Assembly: GCA_036426205.1 (NCBI GenBank)
Contig: CM071570.1
Coordinates: 75,691,691-75,755,690 of the forward strand
Length of the DNA stretch: 64,000 nt
Direction of reading: 5' to 3'
DNA from: Ascaphus truei
Taxonomy: Eukaryota; Chordata; Amphibia; Anura; Ascaphidae
Below, in pieces: positions 45,610 through 57,478 of the stretch; position 1 is the first letter of the stretch, and every line of letters begins with the position of its first letter. The position numbers and the translations under genes are program-made. The notes beneath the pieces were generated by a model. That model saw only the letters and a list, made by a program, of their open reading frames with translations. It had not been told where the DNA came from and searched no databases.

Positions 45610-46717
45610 AAATAGCCTCCAAAGAGGAACGTAGAGCACAGCAAGGGACAAATCGCAGGAACCAGCGCACCATAGGTTAAAATCTAGTTTATTGGTCCAT
45701 AAGGGGAGACACTATGAAAACAGACAGCCACACACTCTGACGCGTTTCGGGCTAAGCCCTTTGTCAAAGAGTATACCCCAGTCACAAAAATACACAGTTA
45801 TATACATAAAATTTAATTACCTTAATTAATCACACCCTCCGGAATCGATGACGTGAGTGCATAGGGACAGACATCTCGCGAGACTCCTCAAGTAATCAGT
45901 GCCTCTAGAGACTATGTATCAGCGCACATCGCGCCACCTAGTCAGGAGGATATGTTAATGCAGGCAAACACATGAGACAACACAAGTCCCAATTGCATCC
46001 TAAACCGGAAGTGACGTCGCGGGGATCAATCTGCAGTCTCGCGAGATTCCCAGTCTCAAACAAGCAAGGGAGAGCCCCACAGCGCCACCTACCATGGAGG
46101 AAATACAAGGGCTAATGCCTAAACAAAGCCAATAATCTACATCACCATATAATCCTATAAACAAATGTTAGTGTGTTATAAACATTATTCAATATTATTG
46201 TGTTAAAGGACCACATAGAGAAAAAGAACAACATTAATACTACTAATCTAAACATTGTATACTAACTTATATAGGCATAACTATGTCATTATTTATTATT
46301 AAAAATTATATATTAAAAAATATATAAATTAAAAGTAAAACAGGGGATAAAAATAGTGGTTAACAGAGAGACATATAGTTGTAATATTAATAAATTCAAT
46401 CGGAATATGTTCTTAATTTCATCAACAATATACAATATATAGTCTCACTGTAACGACATGGAGACAGATGATGTTCTGTTTTGTTCACGACTTCTTGACA
46501 TATATAATGATTAACCATAGGTAATAGTATTATGACTATATGTTTTGATTCTAAAGGATCCTTCTATCAATAGTAACAATAAGAGTAACAAATTTCAATG
46601 GTAACAAATAGCAGATATTCAATGATAGCATCGACTCAAAGGGGTATAGATAAAGATAATAGTTTGCTCGGCGAGGAATGAACACTATGACTATTGGGAT
46701 AGAAAATGCTTTAATTC
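45610..46717 (-). mobile_element. 5'-truncated Penelope-like element with hammerhead motif
   Basis: The minus strand starts near 46717 with DWELKHFLSQ and a stop (about 46715-46681), the same protein end as the PLE at 4.6-6.2 kb (WELKHFLAE). About 900 bp of AT-rich 3' UTR follow, then a hammerhead motif at 45772-45732. The two PLE copies therefore share protein end, UTR length and ribozyme position. The rest of the element is missing. Confidence 0.7.
45732..45772 (-). ncRNA. hammerhead-ribozyme-like motif (U3/A8 variant)
   Basis: Minus strand: CUCU, UUGACAA core, stem II GGGC-UUA-GCCC (45759-45749), GAAA, palindrome ACGCGU, C at the cleavage position, AGAG. It has the same non-consensus U3 and A8 pair as the motif at 4935-4976, but a different stem II sequence that still pairs perfectly. 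Confidence 0.6.
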
Positions 46718-46789
46718 CCAGTCGGTGTTCATTCCTCGCGGAGCCAATGATCCCAGAGAGTGTATCCAGAACATTTCCCTGCGATTAAG

Positions 46790-46972
46790 GATAAGAGGCT
46801 AAGGTACCGGTATCCCCTGCACTTTCCAGCTTCCACGTCACGTGACCGGGACATTGAAATTCTACAGGGGATACCGGCACTCCATAACGGGGCCTGTATC
46901 TCCTGAAGTAGGGGGTCCTCGGACCTGAAACCAATGCTGTTCAGCTCCGGAGACCCCCTGCTCATGTACACT
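46790..46972. repeat. foldback repeat, ACCCCCTGC family, truncated
   Basis: Right half complete (CCGGTATCCCCTGC ... CAGCTCCGGAGACCCCCTGC). The left outer part is missing. The centre contains GTCACGTGAC. Confidence 0.8.
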
Positions 46973-47909
46973 ATTAATCAAATGTATTTATTTAGTGTAC
47001 GATCGCCTGTAACAGCCTTGAATGGAGATGGCAAATCTCCATGCAAATGTTACATGTGGCTTTTTTTTCTATCAGCTAGCGAACGTGAAGGTTAAGAACG
47101 CTAGCAGGGGGAAAAAAAGCAATACATACGCTGTGGGTGTTTTGAGCAGGTACGTTAAAAAATGAGCTCAAGGCCTTAGTGAATCGCGTCCCTGGCCTCA
47201 CTTTTTAACGGATGTGCTTTTTTTGAACATCAGAATGCAAAGCCATTGAGCTTAGTGCATAGCCCCCATAGTGCCCTTTGTGAGTACATTGTCTTATTCT
47301 TTTTGTATGTTTTAAGTAAACTGAATATCTGTTCTATGGTCTGTTTTTCTTCTCATTTCCATGAGCGGAGGATCTGACGTCTGACTCGACTGGATTTCTG
47401 ACCTTTGTTTTGCTAACATTCTCCAACAGGCATCATTGGAGTTCCTGACACCTCTGTAAAAAGAGTTTTAACCTGTTAAGTGTCTGTTTTTACTGCATAC
47501 CATGTGAGTAGGAGATAATACATTGTTTTGCTCTTCCAACTCTGGATTATAGCTGTGTTGCACTATTTCCCCCCCTTTTTTCCCTTTACATATACCTGGG
47601 AGTATTTGCACTCCGTACGCTGTGCCAAACATTTATGAGACGATTGGAATATTTTTTTTCCCATCGGAGCTGCATTACCCTTTATGGTTTCCATACTGTC
47701 ATATATATTACCTTTCATTATCTGTATTTTTTCACATCACTGGGTTTGGTTATATACCACTTTTAACTTTTAAAGTGAAATTTGCGCTTTAATCTTTTCA
47801 CCTTTGCTTAAAAAGAACTGCCATTTAAAAGGTGGGATGAGAGAGCTTGAAACCTGGGAGGAGGAGTGACAACCTCCACATTGTATACCAATAGAAATGT
47901 CAAACAAAC

Positions 47910-48050
47910 ATAGCCCCTGTTAGCTTAGAACCCAAACCCACCCCATCATATATATTTCTCAAAAAGGAGTTCTACTTAGATTGTGACCCCATGTAATATT
48001 ACAAAAGACAAAAAGCCCCAGTACTACATCCAATATGACAAATGATATAG
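47910..48050 (+). repeat. dispersed repeat, copy 2
   Basis: Diverged direct copy of 44143-44270 (AGAACCCAAACCCACCCCAT ... AAAAAGGAGTTC ... TACATCCAATATGACAAATG). Confidence 0.65.
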
Positions 48051-48287
48051 TTAAATACGTATCTGTTTTTCTTCATGTGAGAGTCATTTAGTTCAATTTT
48101 TTGGTGAAAGCATTTGAAGCTTGCAAACCACGCAAATGTATCCCCTCTTTTACCAGTCTTAACACTACTGCAACCGCAAAGGGCGTTATTTTGGATCCAG
48201 GGTCATGTCTGGGGTATGAATGAACCCAGCTAGCTTCAACTCAGCCCTCTTTCCAAATGACAACAAGACCTGTATATTTTCTTTACT

Positions 48288-48378
48288 TTATTTAGGAAGG
48301 CAGCAATAAAAACAGGCACTTGTGGATAAGAGGTAATGCACTAGGTGTGCGCCTGTTTCTTTCTTTTTCCTTTTTTCA
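48288..48378 (+). mobile_element. PLE-like 3' terminus
   Basis: GGTAATGCACTAGGTGTGCG followed by CCTGTTTCTTTCTTTTTCC is the reverse complement of the sequence just outside the left inverted arm at 39962-40005. It is probably the end of another copy of the same family; no ribozyme was seen nearby. Confidence 0.4.
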
Positions 48379-48769
48379 TATATATATATATTGTAACCAA
48401 AAAGTATCCTTATAGTAAAGCACACGAGCATGCCAGGAGAATGATACAAATACAAAATGTATTGATAGAGTAAAAACAAGGGGAGAAGGGTTAAAATCAT
48501 AATCAAAATTATAATCAACATAGGCAGCCAGAATCATTAGAGGCACCAAAAAATAGTGGTATAAATAGCAGACATGTGTCTATCTAATGAGACAAACTAC
48601 CAGATTATGCACCCAAAAATAGGAGTTATGCCTGAGTTGAAGCAATGAATGCAGGACAAGACAATATTGCCTGTTCCAAGTAGGAAGTCACATATCTCAA
48701 AACTGCAAATACATCACCAACTTATTGTAGTTGTTGAGGACCAAATTATGAAGAGCTAGAGCCTCCTGT

Positions 48770-50110
48770 GATTGAAATCAGTAAGGGTCCCCCTCCACAT
48801 ACTCCCGTATCTTTTATTGAATCTGGGAACCTTTTACGATGATCTTCTACACCTTGAAGTAAGAACTGTTTTTGTTCTTCATCCTGTGTCAAAATCTTAT
48901 TATACTCTTGAATAAGAGCTACACCATACTCTGCAACATCATTCGCTACTTTTTTTTTATCAGGAACTCCCCATTCCTTGTGTAATATTCACCGGTTGTC
49001 AAATCGTGTGTATTCTTCTGCAGGAAGTCAAGAGATACCGAGCAAAGTAATGAAACTAAGAGTCTTCTTAGTGATCAAGTCCCCCAGGTTTCTGCATTGA
49101 ATGTTCGTTTATAGAAGTGCAGGTTGCTTTTGTGCTACTCCAGGACTTTTCTTTGCCAATGATCTGACCATTTGACTTTTTGTAGCTAGAGGCACTTCCA
49201 GTTTGTCAGTGAAGAAACTCAGTCCTACATTGTACTCACTAAGGACTAAGGTACCGCAAGTGACAAAGTTACTTGTTTGTGGCAGCATCTGCAATTGCTT
49301 TGTTGATGACAGAGCAGGAATCTAGTATATTCAACCATTGTAGGTCAGTATTTGGTGCTAAAACTGCAAGAGGTGCGGTAAACCATGTCCTTGTCCTAGA
49401 AAACTGTGTAGACTAGTGCAGTAAAGATGTTCACATCACGCAGACCTTCAGCTTCATTAGCTGTCAAATGAAACTGGCTTCTGAACACCCATATCTTTAG
49501 GGAATAGACATTTAGGGGATAGACATTTTCAAATTGCACCTTGCATTCTTCTTCTTTACACTTTTGTCTATTCTGTCTTTGGCCCTTTCTTCTTTCTGCA
49601 CGAGTTGTCTATCAACTTCACTCATACAGTATATCCACATAAACCATCTCTATGGGCAATTAGAACAGCTTTATCTTCTTCTACGGAGATAAGATTCAGA
49701 GCGTCAGCATGTGTTATATCAAATAGAGTATTCAAACTCTCAAAGTCTGTTTTTTTCTTTATCTGTATTTCATTTCTTGTTTTGGCCCTCTTCTGCAGAG
49801 TTTTTCAAGGGGAAGAACAACATTTCCACTTTTGGAAGAATGTTTCTCTCCTAGGTAGTAGGAATTCTGTCTGTTCTCCAGAAGGCAAGCACTTCTTTTG
49901 TCACTTGTTGTGAACACTCCCTAACGGTTTTCTGCACTGTTCTGTGGTGATGAAAAACACAGAGAACACTTGCTGTTTAGAGGGCAACTTGTTTCCTGTG
50001 ATTGACTCAGAAAATGTTCAGATTAACCAGATTCTTTCTTTTGATCATGTACTAACTGCACTGCTAGTTGACACCGCTGCCACCATTCTTTTTAGTATTG
50101 GATTCTGAAA
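48770..50110 (-). pseudogene. unidentified decayed gene, probably transposon-derived
   Basis: Minus-strand reading, with many frame breaks, yields coherent protein-like blocks: SITGNKLPSKQQVFSVFF near 50.0 kb; a region with VDRQLVQKEE near 49.60 kb; QTSNFVTCGTLVLSEYNVGL and ATKSQMVRSLAKKSPGVAQK (49294-49109); and VALIQEYNKILTQDEEQKQ with FLLQGVEDHRKRFPDS near 48.82-48.93 kb. The last block resembles phrases I remember from uncharacterised, repeated, intron-poor animal proteins, but I cannot name the family. No catalytic motif is recognised. The decay and setting suggest an old mobile or retrocopied gene. Confidence 0.4.
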
Positions 50111-50400
50111 AAACTAATAACAAAAATTAAGTTTAACTGAAAGAAGTTTAATAATAAATATGAATTGTAATTGCTAATATATTGACTTATGATGAGTACT
50201 ATTGTCGTCTTGAAACACAATGCCAAACAATTATCAAACACATAGCATACTGAAACTTTGATTGCATGGTGACACGTCTAAATATTCTTTTATTGGGCAG
50301 AAATTCTGCAAGAAATTGTTTTACACCGAAAACGCGAACACGCAATTGTCTACATTCAGCTGAAATGTACTTGGCACGGAAATTCATTTTATCATGAACT

Positions 50401-50447
50401 CTTACCCACCCACCCCCCCCCCGCCCCCCCCCCCTCCCTTCCCACCC
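50401..50447. repeat. C-rich tract
   Basis: CCCACCCACC followed by C-runs; simple sequence. Confidence 0.9.
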
Positions 50448-52740
50448 AAAAAAAATAATCAGGAAACCATTTCACAGCAATGCTACAGTTACTGAAAACA
50501 GGTAATTAAAGTCTTGGGTTAGCAGCTGTGAGTATCAAAATTATATGCAAAATCCATTCACACTTCAAATGCTGTTCTCTGCGCTGGCTGTGGCAGTGGG
50601 AATTTACAAGATTCTTTGTAATTAATAATAAATAAAAAAAAGTCCCTGCACTTGATTAATCACATGGAGTCTGCAGTGCAGCCTCTCTGAATGGGGTACA
50701 GAGTAATTGTGAGGTGTTCTTTATTTAGTAACCCACTCTACTGCCCAAGTGGCCAGCAATTCATTACACTGTAAGCTTGTCTGGCATGCTTGTTGTATGA
50801 TAGTTCTTCATAATGTACAATTGCTACTATATGTTGTCATGCTGCGTGCATTTAGTCTTTCAACCTCAATTTTAAAAAAACTTTCATATTTCAGGAAAAC
50901 GTAGCTTTGTGGCAGTGACCCTGATGTCTTAAAAGACTGTTGGGAGAAAACACTAGCTCACTCGTACAACTTTTGTTTGCTAAAAGGAACTAGCGTACAA
51001 AGTCCAGATCATTCATATGTACAGCACCTGCAGGATCTTGAACAATTATTTATTTATTTATTTAAAGCAGGGGGTCTCTGGAACTGAACCACATAACAGC
51101 AAGTAAGTATCTCAGGAAGCAGGGGATCCCCGGAGTTGAAATCAATGCAGTTTAGCTCCAGAGACCCCCTGCTTCAAACCTTTAAAAAAAACAATGCGCC
51201 CCCAAGAGTTACCTTAGCACAGAAAGTCTTTTCCCGGATTATTCCGCTGCTAGTCCTCAGGATTTTTGACAAATTTTGCCGGGCCGCCAGTAGGTGAGCA
51301 GTGGAAATGAAGCCTTTCGTTGATAAGGCTGCCCGTCTTGACTGGTATACTTTTCCCAGTTTATCAGCGTGATTCTGATTAAAACGTCTAAATTAATTTA
51401 AAGGAGTAGAGGGGGGAGAATTGTAAACTAACTTCTATACTTTAAAATAAAACAAGTCTCTACAATTATAGCTCCCTCTGTAACGGTGTTAAGGGTATCC
51501 TAATGTATTTAAGACTCACGTCAACAAATGCATGTCATTGCCAAATTAAAGAAAAAGGTTGGTTTCCATGCATGGTATTGAAATAGTTTTGCAGATGCCT
51601 TATGTCATGCCAGTAATCTGTAAATCATTGTTGTGACAGTGATAAAGTTATTGGAACAAATGAAAATGATGTGAATATAAAACTGAGCTGTAGATTAGTT
51701 GCACATGTTTATACATTTTAAAGGTTCAACAGGAACATTCTTAATTGTTATATAGAACTTCCGAAAACTTACTGGTCTCTTTATGTGTAATATATTGAAA
51801 CACCAGAAACGCAATTGCATCAATGGCAAATTGCAAAGATTGTAGACTGGAGAATTGGTAATCAGTTGTGGTATATTTTCCAAGGCTTTTATGTCAGATT
51901 TGAGGCAAGATGGTATAATCTGTCTTACTTTACTCAGCTTTTGCCAGCTATCATCCTCCTCCACATTCTTTTTCATTATAGCCTTATCTAATTTTATTTT
52001 TTACATTTTTAAATGTTTTTAATTTTTACAAAGATAAGTATTGTTAAATATCATAAACAAAATAATATCTCAGCTTGAAGTCACTTACTCACCCAATGGG
52101 TCGGTCCCAATGTCTTGCTTAGCAGAGGCTTTTCTACGTGATTAGGTGGCACATTCGATAGAGTTTCCTTTAACTAGAAGAAATATATATGTATATATTA
52201 AACATTGATATTTATGTATTACTAACAGGGTAAGCAGCAATATACTTGACATACACAATAGGCCCATGTTCAGAAGAGCTGAAAAATATCTAAACTTTAA
52301 GTGCAAATGCACAAAGATGTAAAGTATTTACCCTGAAATCCCATGGAGTTTGGCTTTTAAAGTAGAAGGCTAAAGTTCAGTGACATTTTATGAAAATAAT
52401 GTGCATATGTTATAAACAGTTGTTTTATTTAAATAATAAGGTTTCTAAGAGTGTATTCTATAAAGAAAGTGCGTTAATATTTAAATCAATAGCTCTTCTG
52501 TTAAAGTCAGTTGCAGTTGTTATGGTCCTTTTCTTTCAATCCATTTTGTTAAACGTAAAGCTGTACGTAAAGAATGTGACACCAAGGTGAGAAAATGTAT
52601 ACGGTAGAGTTAAATAATTAGAGCATTCTGAGCAGCAGGTGAATTTAAAATAAGAGCAGATGATTTCAAAGTGGAACTGTTCCATCCCTTTAATTTAACA
52701 GGACATAATCATCAGCAAAGATTTTTGTAACATATAGCAG
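50448..52740. other. no gene recognised apart from a short foldback
   Basis: AT-rich non-coding DNA. Open frames of 60-90 codons are present but have no domain and sit in AT-rich sequence. Confidence 0.5.
51066..51178. repeat. short foldback, ACCCCCTGC family
   Basis: AAAGCAGGGGGTCTCTGGAA and its inverted counterpart CTCCAGAGACCCCCTGCTT with a shortened centre, so an internally deleted member of the family. Confidence 0.8.
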
Positions 52741-52754
52741 TCTGCGCTCCATGT

Positions 52755-52905
52755 CCTCTTCTCATATGTCAGCGGGCGTGTGGGGGGAATGGCACCGCTG
52801 CCAGACGCTTCTGCGCATGCGTGGCGTCCGTCAGCGGCGCCATCACTACTGCGCATGCGCGGCATGTCAGCCGGCGTGTGGGGGGAGCGGCGGCCGTTAG
52901 GTGAC
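52755..52905. repeat. GC-rich repeat pair
   Basis: TCAGCGGGCGTGTGGGGGGA (about 52769) and TCAGCCGGCGTGTGGGGGGA (about 52867) are direct repeats, with TGCGCATGCG palindromes between them. Probably a MITE; ends not defined. Confidence 0.5.
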
Positions 52906-52999
52906 GTCATTCCCGTTTCACATTTTCGTCTCCATGTCTCCAGTTTTGTCCCATCAAAATTGACTAACTGCCACTAAAGAAGGTTCACTTCAATAACAA

Positions 53000-54231
53000 T
53001 CATCTGTTCCTTAGCAGGTCTTAAAATTAGGTAAATACAACCTCAGATGAACAACAACACATGACATATTACACTGAGTCATGATTTATTTAACAAAAAT
53101 AAAGCCAAAATGGAGAAGCAATGTGTGAAAAACTAAGTATTCCTTATGATTCAATAGCTTGTAGAACCACTTTTAGCAGCAATAACTTGAAGTAATCGTT
53201 TTCTGTATGACTTTATCAGTCTCTCATATCGTTATGGAGGAATTTTGGCCCACACTTCTTTACAACGTTGCTTCAGTTCATTGAGGTTTGTGGGCATTTG
53301 TTTATGCACAGCTCTCTTAAGGTCCAGCCACAGCATTTCAATCGGGTTGAGGTCTGGACTTTGACTGGGCCATTGCAACACCTTGATTCTTTTCTTTTTC
53401 AGCCATTCTGTTGTAGATTTGCTGGTGTGCTTGGGATCATTGTCCTGTTGCATGACCCAATTTCAGCCAAGCTTTAGCTGTTGGACAGATGGCCTCACAT
53501 TTGACTCTAGAATACTTTGGTATACAGAGGAGTTTGTGGTCGACTCAATAACTGCAAGGTTCCCAGGTCCTGTGGCTGCAAAACAAGCCCAAATCATCAC
53601 CCCTCCACCATCGTGCTTGACAGTTGGTATGAGGTGTTTGTGCTAATATGCTGTGTTTGGTTTTCGCCAAACGTGGCGCTGTGCATTATGGCCAAACATC
53701 TCCACTTTGGTCTCGCCTGTCCAAAGGACATTGTTCCAGAAGTCATGTGGTTTGTTCAGATGCAACTTTGCAAACCTAAGCTGTGCTGCCATGTTCTTTT
53801 TAGAGAGAATAGGCTTTCTCTTGGCAACCCTTCCAAATAAACCATACTCGTTCAGTCTTTTTCAAATTGTACTGTCATGAACTTTAACATTTAACATGCT
53901 AACTGAGGCCTGTAGAGTCTGAGATGTAACTCTTGGGTTTTTTGCAATTTCTCTGAGCATTGCACGGTCTGACCTTGGGGTGAATTTGCTGGGACGTCCA
54001 CCCCTGGAAAGATTGGCAACTGTTTTGAATGTTTTCCACTTTTGAATAATCTTTCTCACTGTAGAATGATGGACTTTAAATTGTTTGGAAATGGCCTCAT
54101 AACCCTTCTCAGATTGATGGGCAGCAACAATTGCTTCTCTAAGATCATTGCTGATGTCTTTCCTCCTTGGCATTGTGTTAACACACACCTGAATGCTCCA
54201 GACCAGCAAACTGCTAAAACTTCTGAAGATA
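53000..54231 (-). mobile_element. Tc1-like transposon, near full length
   Basis: Contains a 340-codon transposase frame with its 5' leader (to about 54231) and a 3' region (to about 53000) matching the copy at the window start. The leader is cut off at about 54231, where an unrelated LINE fragment begins, so the 5' terminal repeat is missing. Confidence 0.8.
53151..54173 (-). pseudogene. Tc1-like transposase, inactivated by nonsense mutations
   Basis: The start at 54173 (MPRRKDIS) and stop at 53151-53153 give 340 codons, the usual Tc1 length, with no net frameshift. The N-terminal paired-type helix-turn-helix region reads HHSTVRKIIQKWK and GRPSKFT. The DDE/D domain includes [20 protein letters not shown] (second Asp) and [10 protein letters not shown] (Glu). 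Four in-frame stops interrupt it: TGA at 53864-53862, TAG at 53645-53643, TGA at 53465-53463 and TAA at 53234-53232. The first catalytic Asp, normally in a W-T/S-D-E context, is Gly here (GGC, 53717-53715). It is therefore doubly inactive. Confidence 0.85.
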
Positions 54232-54600
54232 GTTAGGGAGGGAGCAGACTGAATGGGGTGGGGAAGCTTGTTCCAGTGGAGGGGGGGAGCAAATGATAGG
54301 AATTGAGGGGAGACACAGAGGGCTGGGGGGGGAGTGGGGGTTGTGGCAGTCAGGGAGAGAAGAGGATAGGAAGGGGTGTAGCGAGAGATGAGTGCTGAAA
54401 GGTACAGTAAGGAGGGGTAAAACCATGGAGAGATTTGTAGACCAGGGTGAGGAATTTGAAAAGGACACGCTGTTGGATGGGTAGTCAGTGGAGTTAGGAT
54501 AGGAGTGGGGTGACATGGGCAGAGCAGGGGCATTTGAGTAGTGTACGGGCTGCAGCATTTTGGATTTTTTGTAGGGGCTTATAATAATTTGTGAGGTTTG
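54232..54600 (-). pseudogene. LINE reverse-transcriptase C-terminal fragment
   Basis: Minus-strand frames give KIQNAAARTLLK, LHWLPIQQRVLFKFLTLVYK and SLHGFTPPY, and after a shift LHWNKLPHPIQSAPSLTIF. This is the conserved post-polymerase segment of L2/CR1/Rex-type LINE proteins. It abuts the Tc1 leader at 54231, which extends the Tc1 open frame artificially upstream. It is a different LINE family from the copies at 33.8 and 43.0 kb. Confidence 0.65.
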
Positions 54601-55590
54601 GTTGATCAGTGGTGGTTCAGCAAGGGTTAGGGGTAATTGTAGTGGAGATAGTCGATGGAGGTGTCAGTTAGTGATGGGGCAGTCTGTGTTGGGGATTTTG
54701 GAAGCAATGGGGAAGGAAGAATCAGATTAGGAATCACTGGGGAATGGAAAAATTGATCTATGAGCACGTGGAGAGGGAACAATCAGATTAGGAAGCAAAG
54801 GGGAAGGGGACAATCTCCCTACTACAATAGATTAGGAATAATTTGAGGACAATGGATTTTTTAGTACTGGGAACAATATAGAGTGGGACCACTGGGAAGG
54901 GAGCAATCCAATAGATTTTACAACAAGAATTAGGTAAATGTTAAAACACTTCGGAAGTTGACAATCAAAGCAGGGCACTGGGGGAGGAAACAATGTGTTT
55001 TGAGCATTGGGGGGGAAGCAAGAATGAGAAAAATATTTGAAACAGATCACGCAGGAAAGGAAGAAGGGGAGTATAGTTATAGTTACATATTCATTAATAA
55101 CAATTGCTATAGTTAATAACAATAAGCAAGAATGTCTGATAACTGGTCAAAAATAAGTGGTAACTGGAATGAGAGGCAGTCAATTGGTAGCTGGTAATAT
55201 TTCTTAGTTAGGGGGAGGTGGTGGGGGGATGAGAGGAGAAGGAGTCCTAGGGCAAGTGGTTTTCTGTAGGGTGAGGCACTTTTTAGTGGCATTTGATCAA
55301 TGTCGCACCGGGGAGATAGATGGGAAATGTAGTTGATAGCAAGTCACAGATGATGGATGACAGATAATTGAAATGGCTGGGATATTTGCTTGTGATGTCT
55401 GTCACAATGTATCAAAATGTTCACAACTTTATTGTATAGGGGGTTAGCTTTAGCCAGGTTGGTAGGTGATCCTGGTGTTCCACAACAGCAGCAGACAGCC
55501 AGACAAGTGTTAGACAACTTTAGATTTTGATCTTACCAGTTAGGTGTTGGTTGAGTCTTGAGAAGGTAGAAGAGACACTTGACTGTAAGT
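54601..55590. other. no gene recognised
   Basis: G-rich, AT-mixed non-coding sequence. It may continue the LINE copy, but no domain is visible. Confidence 0.45.
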
Positions 55591-55595
55591 ACTTC

Positions 55596-55597
<2 letters not shown>

Positions 55598-55638
<41 letters not shown>

Positions 55639-55667
55639 TGTGTGGTGTGTGTGTGTGTGTGTGTGTG

Positions 55668-55703
<36 letters not shown>

Positions 55704-55850
55704 AGTCAGTGTGTGTGTGCTGTGTGTGTGTCAGTCAGTGTATGTGTGTCTTTCAGTCAGTGTGTGTGTGTGTGTGTGTGTGTGTTTCAGTCAGTGTGTC
55801 AGAGTATTTGTGTGCCTGTGTTGTGTGTGTGTGTCTCTGTCTTTCTCAAC
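55598..55850 (+). repeat. (TG)n microsatellite with TCAGTCAGTG interruptions
   Basis: About 250 bp of TG dinucleotides with CAGT interruptions. The Cys/Val-rich frames here are artefacts. Confidence 0.95.
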
Positions 55851-57478
55851 CTCTCAGGCTCCTGTGTTACCTCTGCCCTCTCTGCAAAGAATCGGTGTGA
55901 AGATAAGTGGGAGTGGCATAGGTCTGGTTGTAATTTTTTCACCGGCTGGTTTTTAAAAATCATTACAGCGGGTTATTCTGTCGTACTTTTTTTCTTACAA
56001 GACAGGTGGATTATAAATCACTACATTCTGCTTGATGGATTTACATTCCACCCTCCGGAGTTTATTTATTTATTTTTATCCTAGCCTCATGGAGGGATTG
56101 TAAATCGCGCAGAGTAAATTTTAAACACTTCAATGACTGATTTTAACGTGTGGATTGGAATTTGAATGAAAAACCCAGGAAATGGATTTGGACGGGTTCA
56201 CCCATCTCTACTTTCCCCTACACACTTATGCACAGCCCTAGCAGCTTTACCTATGCAATTGTGTCCCTTATGGATAAAAAAGGCTTTTAGTATTACGAGA
56301 TTATATTTACTGCTGGAGCAGAATTGAAAGTTTGCACTATGTACAGAGTAAACGTGTATATGGTTGTAGGATGTCTGAAGCCTCCACTCCCAGAGTAATT
56401 ACTTAGGGGGAGAGTTCTTCAGTTTAAGACAATCACTTAGTGTGAGCATTGTGTGATCAACTATGGCATGATAAATACAAAGAGAATGTATGTGTGTTAT
56501 TTGTCTCAAGCAGAACATGGAAAAGGAAATGCCTTCATAAATGTAGAATTCCATGCAGAAAATATTGCCAGACTTGACAAGAATGTACAGTAGCAGCACA
56601 CATTTCAGGTCAAGTGAAAGATCTTTCTAATAAAAATGTTAATTACCCAGATCATTTGTCAGGGAACATGGAGCAAGAATGTGGGATCCTATCTAAAGAG
56701 GAGTATTCCTCTGAAGGGGAAGAAGACTCAAAGGGAGAATTTGCAACTTTTTGTGCTGCATAATGTATAGTCAAAAATTAATAAAGGAAATGAGACAGGC
56801 TATAGAGATACGATGCTGTAAAGCAGTGCAGGAACAATCAAGACCTAATGTTCAAGGGTCCCTAGTTTAACGGCCATCATCTTCCATTTCACCACCTGGT
56901 ATAAAGTATGATAAAGAAGGATTGGTAAATGCTTTACAAGAAGCATATTTCTTTCAAGGGGATATCTAATGTCTATCCATTTTTCTCAGATGACTGCAAA
57001 GAATGGGATTCTCCTACAAAGGTGGACACAGCAATTGCCAGATTAGCTAAAACAACCACATTGCTTTTCATTGATGGTTCAGCATTAGGGAACCATAGAA
57101 AGATGGAGACTTCCATCAAAAAAAGGTTTGTTAGCAACTTCTACCACTTTCAAAGCTGGACTTGCATCTATGGAGCAACATATGAGGTCATAAACGCCCC
57201 CAGAATTACATATTCCAGATGTTTCCATGCCTGCATACAGCCATGGACGTCCTGTGTTAAGCTACTTATGATATTATAAAGCCAGAACCCTCACCCTATC
57301 TGTAACTTCCCGCATGAGGTCAAGCAGACTCTTTTCGTTCATTCAGGTCCTCACAGATAAAGATGACAGAGTCTCCATGGCTAATAGGTCATCAGGTTTA
57401 TCATTTTGTTCCAAAGCTAGATTTTCCAGAGGCAGATACGGTGCTTCTGCAGCCTTTGCAGGACTAAAGAACTTCTAA

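Larger units (their letters stand above)
44597..47272. mobile_element. TIR element carrying a PLE fragment and a foldback
   Basis: Left end ATAGGGGGTCATGTACTAAG and inverted right end CTTAGTGCATAGCCCCCATAG form imperfect terminal repeats of about 20 bp. The termini resemble those of the 17.7-21.1-kb element. Inside are a GC-rich CCCGCGG-rich inverted block near 44935-45055, a 5'-truncated PLE, and an ACCCCCTGC foldback. No transposase was seen. Confidence 0.55.

Noticed and set aside
53862..54533. 223-codon minus-strand frame as a single gene
   Set aside because: It is a chance fusion of a LINE fragment (upstream of 54231) with the start of the Tc1 transposase.
55527..56084. 185-codon Cys/Val-rich frame
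   Set aside because: Produced by the (TG)n microsatellite.
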